From Desulfobacteraceae bacterium (GTDB lineage Bacteria; Desulfobacterota; Desulfobacteria; Desulfobacterales; JAABSP01), in assembly GCA_011390345.1 (NCBI GenBank), contig JAABSP010000028.1, forward strand, positions 1 to 59,616: 59,616 nt of DNA, written 5' to 3'. The position numbers and the translations under genes were made by a program. Numbering within the stretch: position 1 is the first letter of the stretch; every line of letters begins with the position of its first letter. Below, piece after piece: positions 26,145 to 34,706 of this stretch. The notes under the pieces were generated by a model, which saw nothing but the letters and a program-made list of their open reading frames with translations, was not told where the DNA came from and did not search any database.

Positions 26145-27077
26145 ATGGAGATTCTCAATACAATCCTGCCGATATTCGCGGTCATCCTCACCGGATGGCT
26201 GGTCCGGCAGAAGGGTTTTATGCCCTCGAATTTTCTGGAGCCGGCAAACAGGCTCGTCTTCTACCTGGCGATCCCGGCCATGATCTTCAGAGCGATTGCC
26301 GGGGCATCTTTGAAGGCCCATTTCAACGGATATGCTCTTGCCATCACCCTCTTTTCCGCGGCACTGATCTTCGGCGCGGCCTGGGGTATGGGCCTGCTCT
26401 TTCATCTGCGGAGAAGGGAGATGGGGACCTTTGTCCAGAGCGCATTTCACGGAAATCTGGGCTACATCGGCCTTGCGGTGGCCTTCTATTTTCTGGGGGA
26501 CGAGGGGCTGGTGCAGGCGAGCATCATCGCGGGATCGCTGATGATCCTGCAGAACCTGCTCGCGGTGCTGGTCCTTTCCTTTTACGGAGAGAACCGGGAT
26601 GGAGAGGCCAAAGGAAAAAAGGATCTTAAAAAGCTGGTTTTCCGGATCTTCGGCAATCCCATCATCCTCTCCGCGGTCGCGGGCATGCTCTACTCCCTGT
26701 CGGAGCTGCCGATCCCGAAGATCATCGACCGGTCCCTGGATATCCTGAGCAATATGGCCCTCCCCCTGGCGCTTCTGATCATCGGCGCTTCCCTCTCTAC
26801 GGAACTTATCCGAAGCCGGATCTGGCCGGTGCTCTGGACCGCGGCCATGAAATTGCTCCTGCTGCCGGCCCTGGGTCTTGGGTTTTTCACGCTGTTCGGC
26901 CTTCCGGCAAAGGTATATCTGCCGGGGCTGATCCTGCTGGCCTCGCCAACGGCCACGGTGGTCTATGTCATGGCCAAGGAGATGAACGGGGATGCTGATT
27001 TCGCGGTGGCCGCCATATCGGGAACAACGCTTCTGTCTGCAGTCACCTTTTTTCTGTGGCTCAACATTAGACTATAA
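26145..27077 (+). CDS. AEC family transporter (auxin efflux carrier superfamily)
   Basis: A 310-residue membrane protein with ten predicted helices in two bundles. N-terminal LNTILPIFAVILTGWLVRQK, the middle helix-break GFHGNLGYIGLAV-like stretch (AFHGNLGYIGLAVAFYFLGD) and the C-terminal LLASPTATVVYVMAKEMNGD are family hallmarks. AEC proteins export or import small carboxylates or malate; substrate here unknown. It is divergent from the MoaD gene by about 95 nt, which must hold both promoters. Confidence 0.85.
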   Translation: MEILNTILPIFAVILTGWLVRQKGFMPSNFLEPANRLVFYLAIPAMIFRAIAGASLKAHFNGYALAITLFSAALIFGAAWGMGLLFHLRRREMGTFVQSAFHGNLGYIGLAVAFYFLGDEGLVQASIIAGSLMILQNLLAVLVLSFYGENRDGEAKGKKDLKKLVFRIFGNPIILSAVAGMLYSLSELPIPKIIDRSLDILSNMALPLALLIIGASLSTELIRSRIWPVLWTAAMKLLLLPALGLGFFTLFGLPAKVYLPGLILLASPTATVVYVMAKEMNGDADFAVAAISGTTLLSAVTFFLWLNIRL

Positions 27078-27113
27078 TCCGAATAGAACCCGAATAGAAC
27101 AAGGAGGATATTC

Positions 27114-27176
27114 ATGATTCTGGAATCATTGGGAAAGGAGGTCTATTGGCACATCGAATTCAAAAGGCGCTGGTGA
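27114..27176 (+). CDS. Possible 20-aa leader ORF upstream of the epimerase gene
   Basis: An ATG at 27114 has a perfect AAGGAGG site (27101-27107) at 6 nt and opens a 20-codon frame that runs over the ribosome site and start (TTG 27146) of the epimerase gene, ending at 27176. It could be a translational coupling leader that compensates for the TTG start. Composition gives no hint of a sensing role. Confidence 0.35.
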   Translation: MILESLGKEVYWHIEFKRRW

Positions 27177-28096
27177 CGGGCGGAGCCGGTTTCATCGGCT
27201 CCCATATCGCAGAAACCCTCTCGGGGCAAGGGGTCGAGACCGTGGTGCTCGATGATCTGAGCAGCGGAAAGATGGCCAATCTCGATGGTTTCAAGGACCG
27301 GATCACCTTTGTCAAAGGAGACATCCGGGACATGGAGACCGTAAAGTCGGCCGCGGCCGGCTGTGATCTGGTCTTTCATGAGGCCGCGTTCGTTTCGGTT
27401 CCCGCGTCGGTGCGGGACCCGGTGCTTTCGGCCGGCATCAATGAGATCGGAACCCTAACGGTGCTGGAGGGAGCCCGAAGCGTCGGCGTAAAACGCGTTG
27501 TTCTGGCGGCTTCCAGCGCGGTCTATGGTGATCCGGAGACGGTTCCCATCACTGAAGAAGCCCGCAAACGCCCCACGAGCCCCTATGCGGTTCAAAAACT
27601 TACCCTCGAGTTCTATGCAGATCTCTACAATGAACTGTACGGGATGGAGACGGTCTGCCTCCGGTATTTCAATGTCTATGGCCCCCGCCAGGACCCCTCC
27701 TCCCCATATTCCGGGGTGATCTCCATCTTTTCCGCCAAAGCCGGTGCAAAGGAGAGACCGCTGATTTACGGAGACGGGAATCAGTTCCGGGATTTCATCT
27801 TTGTCTCGGATGTGGTAAGAGCAAACCTGATTGCAGCAGGGCATGAAGATGCCCCGGGCCATATTTTCAATATCGGAACCGGGCGGCGGACCTCGGTCAA
27901 TGAACTCTGGGAGAGGATCGCAACCATTTCAGGTGCGGCCGGCATCGAACCGGAATATGAACCGGCAAGAGAGGGGGATATCTATGCATCCCTTGCCGAG
28001 GTGCAGAAGGCCGAATCGATCCTCGGCTTTAAAGCAAAGATCTCACTGGATGAGGGGCTGAAACGGACACTGGCCTGGTATCAGGGTTTGGCATAA
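27146..28096 (+). CDS. NAD-dependent sugar-nucleotide epimerase (UDP-glucose 4-epimerase-like)
   Basis: A 316-residue extended SDR. Rossmann motif VTGGAGFIGSHIAETL, VFHEAAFVSVPASV, the catalytic serine stretch VLAASSAVYGDPE and the YAVQKLTLEFYA YxxxK pair, then RYFNVYGPRQDPSSPYSGVI. The closest pattern is GalE-like/WbpP-like UDP-hexose or UDP-HexNAc 4-epimerases. Start is TTG 27146 behind AAAGGAGG at 4-5 nt; no ATG fits. It forms a pair with the UDP-glucuronate epimerase gene 17 nt downstream, indicating surface polysaccharide precursors. Confidence 0.88.
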   Translation: MAHRIQKALVTGGAGFIGSHIAETLSGQGVETVVLDDLSSGKMANLDGFKDRITFVKGDIRDMETVKSAAAGCDLVFHEAAFVSVPASVRDPVLSAGINEIGTLTVLEGARSVGVKRVVLAASSAVYGDPETVPITEEARKRPTSPYAVQKLTLEFYADLYNELYGMETVCLRYFNVYGPRQDPSSPYSGVISIFSAKAGAKERPLIYGDGNQFRDFIFVSDVVRANLIAAGHEDAPGHIFNIGTGRRTSVNELWERIATISGAAGIEPEYEPAREGDIYASLAEVQKAESILGFKAKISLDEGLKRTLAWYQGLA

Positions 28097-28113
28097 CAAA
28101 AAGGAGAGAGCAT

Positions 28114-29136
28114 ATGAAAGTGGAATTCAAGCGGGCGCTTGTGACAGGAGCTGCAGGGTTTATCGGGTACCATCTGTCGAAACGGCTTCTGGAGGCAGGA
28201 ATTGGAGTTGTCGGGATTGACAATATGAACCCCTATTACGATGTGAAGCTGAAAGAAGACCGGCTGGCCCAACTGAGGGATTATAAAGGCTTCACCTTCC
28301 ATCAGATCGATCTTGCCGATCTTTCGGCCATGGAGAAGGTCTTTGCCGAATCAGATATCGAGGTGGCCGTCAATCTTGCAGCCCAAGCCGGAGTCCGCTA
28401 TTCGCTGGAAAACCCCCACGCCTATGTCCAGGCCAATCTGGTCGGATTCGTCAACCTTCTGGAGTGCTGCCGTCACAACAAGACAAAGCATCTCGTCTTT
28501 GCCTCTTCCAGCTCGGTTTACGGGGCCAATACAAAGATGCCCTTTTCGATCCACCAGAATATCGACCACCCGGTCTCCCTCTATGCGGCCACCAAAAAAT
28601 CCAACGAGCTGATGGCCCACACCTATAGCCATCTCTACGGGCTCCCCTGCACAGGTCTCCGGTTTTTTACGGTCTACGGCCCCTGGGGAAGGCCCGACAT
28701 GGCGCTCTTTCTCTTCACGGACGCGATCCTGAACGACCGGCCCATCCAGGTCTTCAATCACGGGAAGATGAGGCGGGACTTCACCTACATCGATGACATC
28801 GTCGAAGGGGTGGTCCGGGTCATGGCCCGATATCCCGAGCCTGATCCGGCGTGGAGCGGGGACGCCCCTGACCCCGGAACCTCCTATGTACCCTATCGGG
28901 TCTACAATATCGGCAACAATGCGCCCATCGAGCTGACCCGGTTCATCGAGGTGATCGAGGAGGCGCTTGGGAAAAAGGCTGTCAAGAATATGATGGAGAT
29001 GCAGCCGGGGGATGTTCCCGCGACCTATGCCGATATCGATGATTTACAAAAGGATGTGGGATTCAGACCGGCAACGCCCATCGAGACGGGCGTTGCCCGG
29101 TTTGTGGAGTGGTATCGCGACTATTACGGTCGCTGA
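28114..29136 (+). CDS. UDP-glucuronate 4-epimerase-like SDR
   Basis: A 340-residue SDR: VTGAAGFIGYHLSKRLLEAG, GIDNMNPYYDVKLKEDRL (typical of UDP-glucuronate 4-epimerases), NLAAQAGVRYSLENPHAYV, FASSSSVYGANTKMPFS, YAATKKSNELMAH and RFFTVYGPWGRPDMALFLF. It converts UDP-glucuronate to UDP-galacturonate for capsule or lipopolysaccharide. AAGGAGAG site precedes the ATG. The 3' end overlaps the convergent queD by 13 nt. Confidence 0.9.
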   Translation: MKVEFKRALVTGAAGFIGYHLSKRLLEAGIGVVGIDNMNPYYDVKLKEDRLAQLRDYKGFTFHQIDLADLSAMEKVFAESDIEVAVNLAAQAGVRYSLENPHAYVQANLVGFVNLLECCRHNKTKHLVFASSSSVYGANTKMPFSIHQNIDHPVSLYAATKKSNELMAHTYSHLYGLPCTGLRFFTVYGPWGRPDMALFLFTDAILNDRPIQVFNHGKMRRDFTYIDDIVEGVVRVMARYPEPDPAWSGDAPDPGTSYVPYRVYNIGNNAPIELTRFIEVIEEALGKKAVKNMMEMQPGDVPATYADIDDLQKDVGFRPATPIETGVARFVEWYRDYYGR

Positions 29137-29510
29137 GGAGGGATGTACGCGGCCCCTGCATTCTCCGACTCCCATGCCCGGACCCGGCTCACCCGGGCAG
29201 GGCTCCCGGCAAGGCGTTCGGACAGGGCGTCAGCAATATAGCGGGCGATGTTTTCGGAAGAGGGCGGAACTGCATCGTTAAAAAGATCCAGCTCGTTCAA
29301 GAACTTGTGGTCGAGGGTCTCCATGATCTCGGCCACATGCTTTTTCAGTACCCCGAAGTCCATGAGGATGCCGGCCTTCGGTTCGAGCTGATCTCCCTGA
29401 ACCTGCACCTCCACCTTCCAATTGTGGCCGTGGAGGTTTTCGCATTTTTCGGCCACCATCTTCAGTTGGTGCGCGGCCGCAAAATGGGTTACTACCGTCA
29501 GTTCGTACAT
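29124..29510 (-). CDS. queD: 6-carboxytetrahydropterin synthase (QueD/PTPS family)
   Basis: A 128-residue PTPS-fold protein: zinc ligands in HFAAAHQL and NLHGHNW, the catalytic cysteine in KCENLHGH, Asp-His in ETLDHKFLNELD and the pterin-binding Glu in PPSSENIARYIADAL. It converts dihydroneopterin triphosphate to 6-carboxy-tetrahydropterin in queuosine synthesis. The last glutamate-rich motif RVRAWESENAGAAY fits QueD. Convergent overlap with the upstream epimerase gene. Confidence 0.92.
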   Translation of the reverse strand: MYELTVVTHFAAAHQLKMVAEKCENLHGHNWKVEVQVQGDQLEPKAGILMDFGVLKKHVAEIMETLDHKFLNELDLFNDAVPPSSENIARYIADALSERLAGSPARVSRVRAWESENAGAAYIPPQRP

Positions 29511-29577
29511 GGTCGCTCCCTTATATCAGCCGTAACCGGTTGCCCGGCCCGATGAGTCCGGATGGATACTTGATGGA

Positions 29578-30693
29578 TCAGTTGGCCGCCTGCGCGCGGT
29601 CCCCTTTGAAGATGTTTTTCAGTTTGCTTCGGAATTTCTTGGCCTCGGCATTTTCAAACTCCTGGAGCAGTTCCTCCTGCTTCTTGCTGAGATTGGTGGG
29701 GGTCTTGACCATCACCTGGATGATCTGATCGCCCTTGTCACCGGTCCGCAGGGAAGGGATGCCCTCGCCGCGCATCCGGATGATCTCTCCGGCCTGGGTC
29801 CCTTTGGGGATCTCGAAGAGTTTCTCCCCCTCGAGGGTGGGAACTTTGATCTTGTCGCCTAACGCGGCCTGGACAAAGGAGATCGAGATCTGGCAGATAA
29901 CATCCGTGCCGTTTCTCTGGAAGAAGTCATGGGGCTCCACATGGATGAAGACGTAGAGATCCCCTGGAGGTCCGCCCATTGTTCCGGGCTCGCCCTCTTC
30001 GGTGAGGCGAAGCCTGGACCCGTTGTCCACTCCGCCCGGTATTTTCACCGAGACTTTTTTGGTGGTCCGGATCTTTCCCATGCCCCGGCACTCGGGACAG
30101 GGGTGGGTGATGGCCTGGCCCGCGCCCCGACACCCGGGACATGTGGTGCGTACCGTAAAAAAACCCTGGGAGCGGGAGATCTGTCCTATGCCTCCGCACT
30201 GCCTGCAGGTCTCCGGATAGGTTCCGGGCTCACTGCCGGTTCCGTTACATTCGGGGCAGCCGGACATCTTGTCCACGGAGATCTCGGTCTCCTTGCCGAA
30301 AGCGGCATCCATGAAGCTCAACTTCATATCATACCGGAGATCCGATCCCCGGTTGGCACGGCTTCGGGTTCGCCGGCCCGTGTTGAAGCCGAAGAAGTCC
30401 TCGAAGATGTCTCCGAAGCTGGAGAAGATGTCATCAAAGCCGCCGAACCCGGAAAAGCCGGTTCCCTCCAGACCCTGATGGCCGTACTGATCGTATAGAC
30501 TCCGCTTCTGCGGGTCCCGCAGGACCTCATATGCCTCGGCCCCCTCCTTGAATTTCTCCTCGGCCGTTTTGTCTCCCGGATTCTTGTCCGGGTGGTATTT
30601 CATTGCCAGTTTTCGATAGTTTGCCTTGATCTCGCCGTCCGTTGCGGTCCGGCTGATGCCAAGGATCTCGTAATAGTCCCTTTTGTTCGCCAT
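29578..30693 (-). CDS. dnaJ: Chaperone protein DnaJ
   Basis: A 371-residue full-length DnaJ: J-domain with [10 protein letters not shown] (HPD loop), Gly/Phe region ([20 protein letters not shown]), four CxxCxGxG zinc repeats ([32 protein letters not shown]), C-terminal substrate-binding domain and a short basic tail. It delivers unfolded proteins to DnaK. dnaK and grpE are not in the window, so it may be an additional or separately placed copy. Confidence 0.95.
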   Translation of the reverse strand: MANKRDYYEILGISRTATDGEIKANYRKLAMKYHPDKNPGDKTAEEKFKEGAEAYEVLRDPQKRSLYDQYGHQGLEGTGFSGFGGFDDIFSSFGDIFEDFFGFNTGRRTRSRANRGSDLRYDMKLSFMDAAFGKETEISVDKMSGCPECNGTGSEPGTYPETCRQCGGIGQISRSQGFFTVRTTCPGCRGAGQAITHPCPECRGMGKIRTTKKVSVKIPGGVDNGSRLRLTEEGEPGTMGGPPGDLYVFIHVEPHDFFQRNGTDVICQISISFVQAALGDKIKVPTLEGEKLFEIPKGTQAGEIIRMRGEGIPSLRTGDKGDQIIQVMVKTPTNLSKKQEELLQEFENAEAKKFRSKLKNIFKGDRAQAAN

Positions 30694-30793
30694 GAAAGTT
30701 CCTGATTATTCCTAGTGCTTTCTTATAGTTAGAATTTGACAGACCACCCTTGGGATAGGATAATGCAAAATCGGCCCTTGTCAATAATGGTTC

Positions 30794-32419
30794 TCAACCC
30801 ACAAAGGGGCGTCGGATGACCGTATCCTTCTGCCAGCGTTGGTCGTCCCGGTTCGGATATTCGATGTTGTAGTGGAGCCCTCGGCTCTCCCGCCGGTGCA
30901 TCGCGCCTCTGATGATCAGCTCGGCCACGGTCGCGATGTTCCGCAGTTCGATCAGATCCGAGGCCACTTTGAAGTTCCAGTAATACTCGTGGATCTCGCT
31001 GGTGATGATCTTGATGCGCCGGCGGGCCCGGGCAAGCCGCTTGTTTGATCGGACTATCCCGACATAGTTCCACATGAGCCGGCGGATCTCGTCCCAGTTA
31101 TGGGAGACCATGATCAGCTCGTCGCTGTCGGTGGTTCCCGATTCATCCCATAGGGGCGGGTGGGGCGTCTGGCGGATGTCGGGCCTTTTCAGTTCTCCGA
31201 TGGCTTTTTCTGCGGCCCGGTCCGCATAGACCAGAGCCTCGATCAGGGAGTTGCTGGCCAGCCGGTTGGCCCCGTGCAGGCCCGTGCAGGCGCTCTCCCC
31301 CACCACATAGAGGCGCTGGATGTCGCTTCTGCCGAACATGTCGGTCGCGATGCCGCCGCACATATAGTGGGCCGCGGGAACAACAGGGATCGGCTCTGCG
31401 GTCATATCTATGTTGAACTCCAGACATTTCCCGTAGAGATTCGGGAACCGGCGCCGGACAATCTCCCCATCCTTTTGTGAAATATCGAGAAAGACCGAAT
31501 CGTCACCGCTCTTTTTCATCTCCCTGTCGATGGCCCGGGCCACCACATCCCGGCACGCCAGATCTTTCAGCGGGGAATACTTCTCCATGAAGGGCTGCCC
31601 CCTGGCGTCGATGAGAACTCCGCCTTCCCCCCGGACCGCCTCGGAGATGAGGAAGTTCTTGGCCTCGGGATGGTAGAGGCAGGTCGGGTGGAACTGGACG
31701 AATTCGGTGTTGGCCACTGTGGCCCCGGCCCGATATCCCATCGCGATGCCGTCGCCAGTGGCCACATCCGGGTTGCTGGTGTAGAGATAGACCTTGCCCG
31801 CGCCCCCCGTAGCCAGAAGGGTGACGGCCGCGCAGAAGGTCTTGACATGCTGGGTCCGGTTGTCCAGTACATAGGCCCCGTAGCAGTGATCCTCATGGGT
31901 GGTCGTCACCTGGCCCCGATTCATCCGGGTTGAGACGGTGATCAGATCGATGGCGATATGCTCTTCATGGATCTCGATATTCGGATGGGCCCGGACATGG
32001 TCCACCAGCACCCGCTCCACCTCCCGGCCCGTCATATCCTCGGCATGGACGATCCGCTTGCAGGAGTGCCCCCCCTCCCGGCCCAGATCGAGATCCGATC
32101 CGTTATCCTCTTTCCGGTTGAATTTCACCCCGAGTTCGATCAGCTCCTGAATCCGGTCCGGACCGTTTTTGACCACCATCTCCACAACATCCGGGTTGCA
32201 GAGGCCGTCGCCCGAGTCCAGGGTATCCTGGATATGCAGGTCAAAGGAGTCGAGGGTGTCGAAAACCGATGCGATCCCGCCCTGGGCCAAACTCGTGTTG
32301 CTGTCTGCAATCCCCCGCTTGGTGACGATGGCCACGGTTCCGGCCTGTGCGGCCTTCAGTGCAAAGGTGAGGCCTGCCACGCCGCTGCCGATCACCAGAA
32401 AGTCTGTTTTGATCTCCAT
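30794..32419 (-). CDS. nadB: L-aspartate oxidase
   Basis: A 541-residue flavoprotein: FAD motif TDFLVIGSGVAGLTFALKAA, GGIASVFDTLDSFDLHIQDT, HSCKRIVHAEDMTG, LLATGGAGKVYLYTSNPDVA, EAVRGEGGVLIDARG and GLHGANRLASNSLIEALVY. In anaerobes it uses fumarate or another acceptor to make iminoaspartate for NAD. I start at ATG 32419 (GGGAAACC just upstream); the upstream open frame has no homology-like content. nadA and nadC are not adjacent. Confidence 0.94.
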   Translation of the reverse strand: MEIKTDFLVIGSGVAGLTFALKAAQAGTVAIVTKRGIADSNTSLAQGGIASVFDTLDSFDLHIQDTLDSGDGLCNPDVVEMVVKNGPDRIQELIELGVKFNRKEDNGSDLDLGREGGHSCKRIVHAEDMTGREVERVLVDHVRAHPNIEIHEEHIAIDLITVSTRMNRGQVTTTHEDHCYGAYVLDNRTQHVKTFCAAVTLLATGGAGKVYLYTSNPDVATGDGIAMGYRAGATVANTEFVQFHPTCLYHPEAKNFLISEAVRGEGGVLIDARGQPFMEKYSPLKDLACRDVVARAIDREMKKSGDDSVFLDISQKDGEIVRRRFPNLYGKCLEFNIDMTAEPIPVVPAAHYMCGGIATDMFGRSDIQRLYVVGESACTGLHGANRLASNSLIEALVYADRAAEKAIGELKRPDIRQTPHPPLWDESGTTDSDELIMVSHNWDEIRRLMWNYVGIVRSNKRLARARRRIKIITSEIHEYYWNFKVASDLIELRNIATVAELIIRGAMHRRESRGLHYNIEYPNRDDQRWQKDTVIRRPFVG

Positions 32420-32459
32420 AGGTTTCCCGATCTTCCGGTTTCTTACGGACCGGTTTTTT

Positions 32460-33113
32460 TTATAGATAAGAGGATCGTTTGTTCCGCCTGGTCCGAACCC
32501 CGATGAGTATCCCCAGCAGCAGCACACCCGAACCGGCCAGAAACCATTTGATGTTCCGCTGTCGCTCCAGATCCTTGAGTTCAATTTCCAGGGTCTCCAG
32601 CCGTTGTGCCTGCTGGTCCCGTTCCGATGCGGTCCGTTCGAATGCGTTCTTCATCTTGAGGTAATCCGCACATTCGGCCTGAAGGCTCTGGTAGGATGTG
32701 TTCAGCTTTTCAAGCTGGTCCGCCTTGCTCTGAAGCGCATCGCTCAGGCGGCCATTCTCCTCGGTCAGGGTCGTGTTCTGCCCTTTCAGTTCTTCCACCT
32801 CCCTGGTCAACTGCTGCTTCTCCTCCTGCAGATTGGCCAGCTCCAGCTTGTTGGGAACCTGGGCCGTCAGAAACCGGCTGAGGACCCAGCCGGTCTTGCC
32901 GCTCGGAAGCTTTACCTCGCTCCAGCCGCCTTCGGTACGGATCAGCTCCACCCGCTGTCCTGATTCGAGTTCGTCCACTACCTTGTGCGCGACTCCGGGC
33001 CCGGTTCTGAAGGTGATTTTAATGATATCATTGACATATCGAGACTGTGCCATCCCCCATGCGGGAAAGAGCAGGAAAAGTAGAAAGATGCCTGCAATCC
33101 TTGTTGATTTCAT
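32460..33113 (-). CDS. Membrane-anchored SH3-domain protein (YgiM-like)
   Basis: A 217-residue envelope protein: signal peptide (GIFLLFLLFPAWGMAQ), bacterial SH3 domain (ITFRTGPGVAHKVVDELESG to TGWVLSRFL, residues about 28-85), a long coiled coil (about 90-180, heptad Leu/Gln/Glu) and one C-terminal membrane helix (WFLAGSGVLLLGILIGV) with a basic end. This is the TIGR04211/YgiM layout of unknown function, possibly in envelope or division. Probably co-transcribed with nadB, which starts 41 nt downstream. Confidence 0.85.
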   Translation of the reverse strand: MKSTRIAGIFLLFLLFPAWGMAQSRYVNDIIKITFRTGPGVAHKVVDELESGQRVELIRTEGGWSEVKLPSGKTGWVLSRFLTAQVPNKLELANLQEEKQQLTREVEELKGQNTTLTEENGRLSDALQSKADQLEKLNTSYQSLQAECADYLKMKNAFERTASERDQQAQRLETLEIELKDLERQRNIKWFLAGSGVLLLGILIGVRTRRNKRSSYL

Positions 33114-33301
33114 TTTTTATGGCTCCGTGATTCGGATTTTCGTCCGGATGCATCCGGTTTCCTTCTGTGTCAGAACAAAAAAGGTTCATATTATACTTCG
33201 CAGAACCGTGAGGCTGTCAATAAATTCTTTTCATTTTTTTCTGGTCATGCTACAATTTCAATCCTGTAATTTGTTGAATAAAAAACAGGATACCCCTATT
33301 C

Positions 33302-33721
33302 ATGATTGTATTCGATCTGCAATGCGGCAGCGGACATAAATTCGAAGGATGGTTCGACGACAGCGACGCGTATGAGGATCAGCAGCAGCGTTCCCTGATC
33401 GCCTGTCCGATCTGCAGCGATACCCATATCTCCAAAGCCCCGACGGCCTTTGCCATCAAATCGTCACAGCCGGCCCCTTCGGCTCCCGATGCTGAGCCCC
33501 AGCTCATGGCTATTGCCGAGAAAATCTCCTCCATTGTGGAGAAGAATTTTGAAAACGTCGGCTGCGACTTTGCCAAAGAGGCGCTGAAGATCCATTACGG
33601 GGTTTCAGAGCCGCGCAACATCCGCGGCGTAACCACGCAGGAGGAGGAGAAGACCTTGAAAGAAGAGGGTATCAAGTATTTCAAAGTCCCGGTCTCCTCC
33701 ACCGATTCCGATGATGCCTGA
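33302..33721 (+). CDS. DUF1178 family protein
   Basis: A 139-residue protein of the DUF1178 type: MIVFDLQCGSGHKFEGWF, then ACPICSDTHISKAPTAFAI, a zinc-ribbon-like N-terminus, and the later EALKIHYGVSEPRNIRGVTT and EEGIKYFKVPV that are characteristic of the family. Function unknown. Stands alone on the plus strand, convergent to fabD. Short AT-rich region upstream should hold its promoter. Confidence 0.88.
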   Translation: MIVFDLQCGSGHKFEGWFDDSDAYEDQQQRSLIACPICSDTHISKAPTAFAIKSSQPAPSAPDAEPQLMAIAEKISSIVEKNFENVGCDFAKEALKIHYGVSEPRNIRGVTTQEEEKTLKEEGIKYFKVPVSSTDSDDA

Positions 33722-33764
33722 TCTCCTGGCGCTGCGGATTCGGGTTTTGGTTCCTCGCCCCTGA

Positions 33765-34706
33765 TTACTCGGCCCCCTCCTCGGCAAATTTTTTCAATCC
33801 CTTAATATCATTCACCGAATAGATTCGGATCTCCGTCTTTTTGGGAAGACTCTTCTTTAGGAGGTTGGAGAGCACTTTTCCGGGTCCAACCTCCAAAAAT
33901 ACGGTTCCGCCCTCTTCAATCAGCCGCTGCATGGTCTGATACCAGCGGACCGGGCTGTAGAGCTGACTGGCCATGATCTCCCGGATCCTATCCGGCTCCG
34001 ATGCGGTATCGGCCGTGACATTGTGGATGAGGGGGATTTTGGGCAGGTTGAAGGGAATCGATTGGAGGTACTCGGCAAATTCGGCCTCGGCCCCCCGCAT
34101 CAGCTCGCTGTGCCATGCACCGCTCACATTGAGCGGGATCGCCTTTCCGCCGGCCGCTTTGGCCAGCTCCGCCGCGTTTTGGACCGCTTGGGGCGCGCCC
34201 GAGATCACGATCTGGCTCTCGGCATTGTGGTTGGCCACTGAAACCGGGCCGGCCCCGCGGGCTTCGACCGTGATCCGTTCCACGGTCTCGATGGGCAGGC
34301 CGATGATCGCGGACATTGCCCCTGTATTCTTATCCGCTTCCCGGTGCATCAACTCTCCGCGCCGGAACACCAGTTTGAAGACATCGGCCGCAGAGAGAAT
34401 CTGTGCCGCATAGAGTGCGCTGTACTCACCGAGACTGTGGCCGGCCACGATGTCCGGCTCCATGCCGGTCTTCCGGATGGCCTCCAGGCAGACCAGGTCC
34501 ACTGCGGTGACGGCCGGTTGAAGATTGACGGTCCGGGTCAGTTCCTCCATGGGGCCCTCGAAACAGAGTTTTTTCAGATCGAGCCCTGTGATGGATGAGC
34601 CGACTTCAAAGATCTCCTTGGCCTCTTGGTCCGCGTCGAAGAAATCCCTGCCCATCCCTACGGTCTGGGAGCCCTGGCCCGGGAAGAGGAAGACATATTT
34701 TTTCAA
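33765..34706 (-). CDS. fabD: Malonyl-CoA:acyl-carrier-protein transacylase
   Basis: A 313-residue acyltransferase: LFPGQGSQTVGMGRDFFDA, active serine S91 in AGHSLGEYSALYA, the arginine stretch FRRGELMH, and active histidine in NVSGAWHSELM, then EVGPGKVLSNLLKK. It loads malonyl groups on ACP. Unusually it is not in a fab cluster but overlaps hemA by 4 nt, at the end of a tetrapyrrole operon. Confidence 0.94.
   Translation of the reverse strand: MKKYVFLFPGQGSQTVGMGRDFFDADQEAKEIFEVGSSITGLDLKKLCFEGPMEELTRTVNLQPAVTAVDLVCLEAIRKTGMEPDIVAGHSLGEYSALYAAQILSAADVFKLVFRRGELMHREADKNTGAMSAIIGLPIETVERITVEARGAGPVSVANHNAESQIVISGAPQAVQNAAELAKAAGGKAIPLNVSGAWHSELMRGAEAEFAEYLQSIPFNLPKIPLIHNVTADTASEPDRIREIMASQLYSPVRWYQTMQRLIEEGGTVFLEVGPGKVLSNLLKKSLPKKTEIRIYSVNDIKGLKKFAEEGAE

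Noticed and set aside
27080-27100. Tandem CCGAATAGAA direct repeat before the epimerase gene as a regulatory repeat.
   Set aside because: Only two short copies, no palindrome, and no partner regulator; too little to support a claim.
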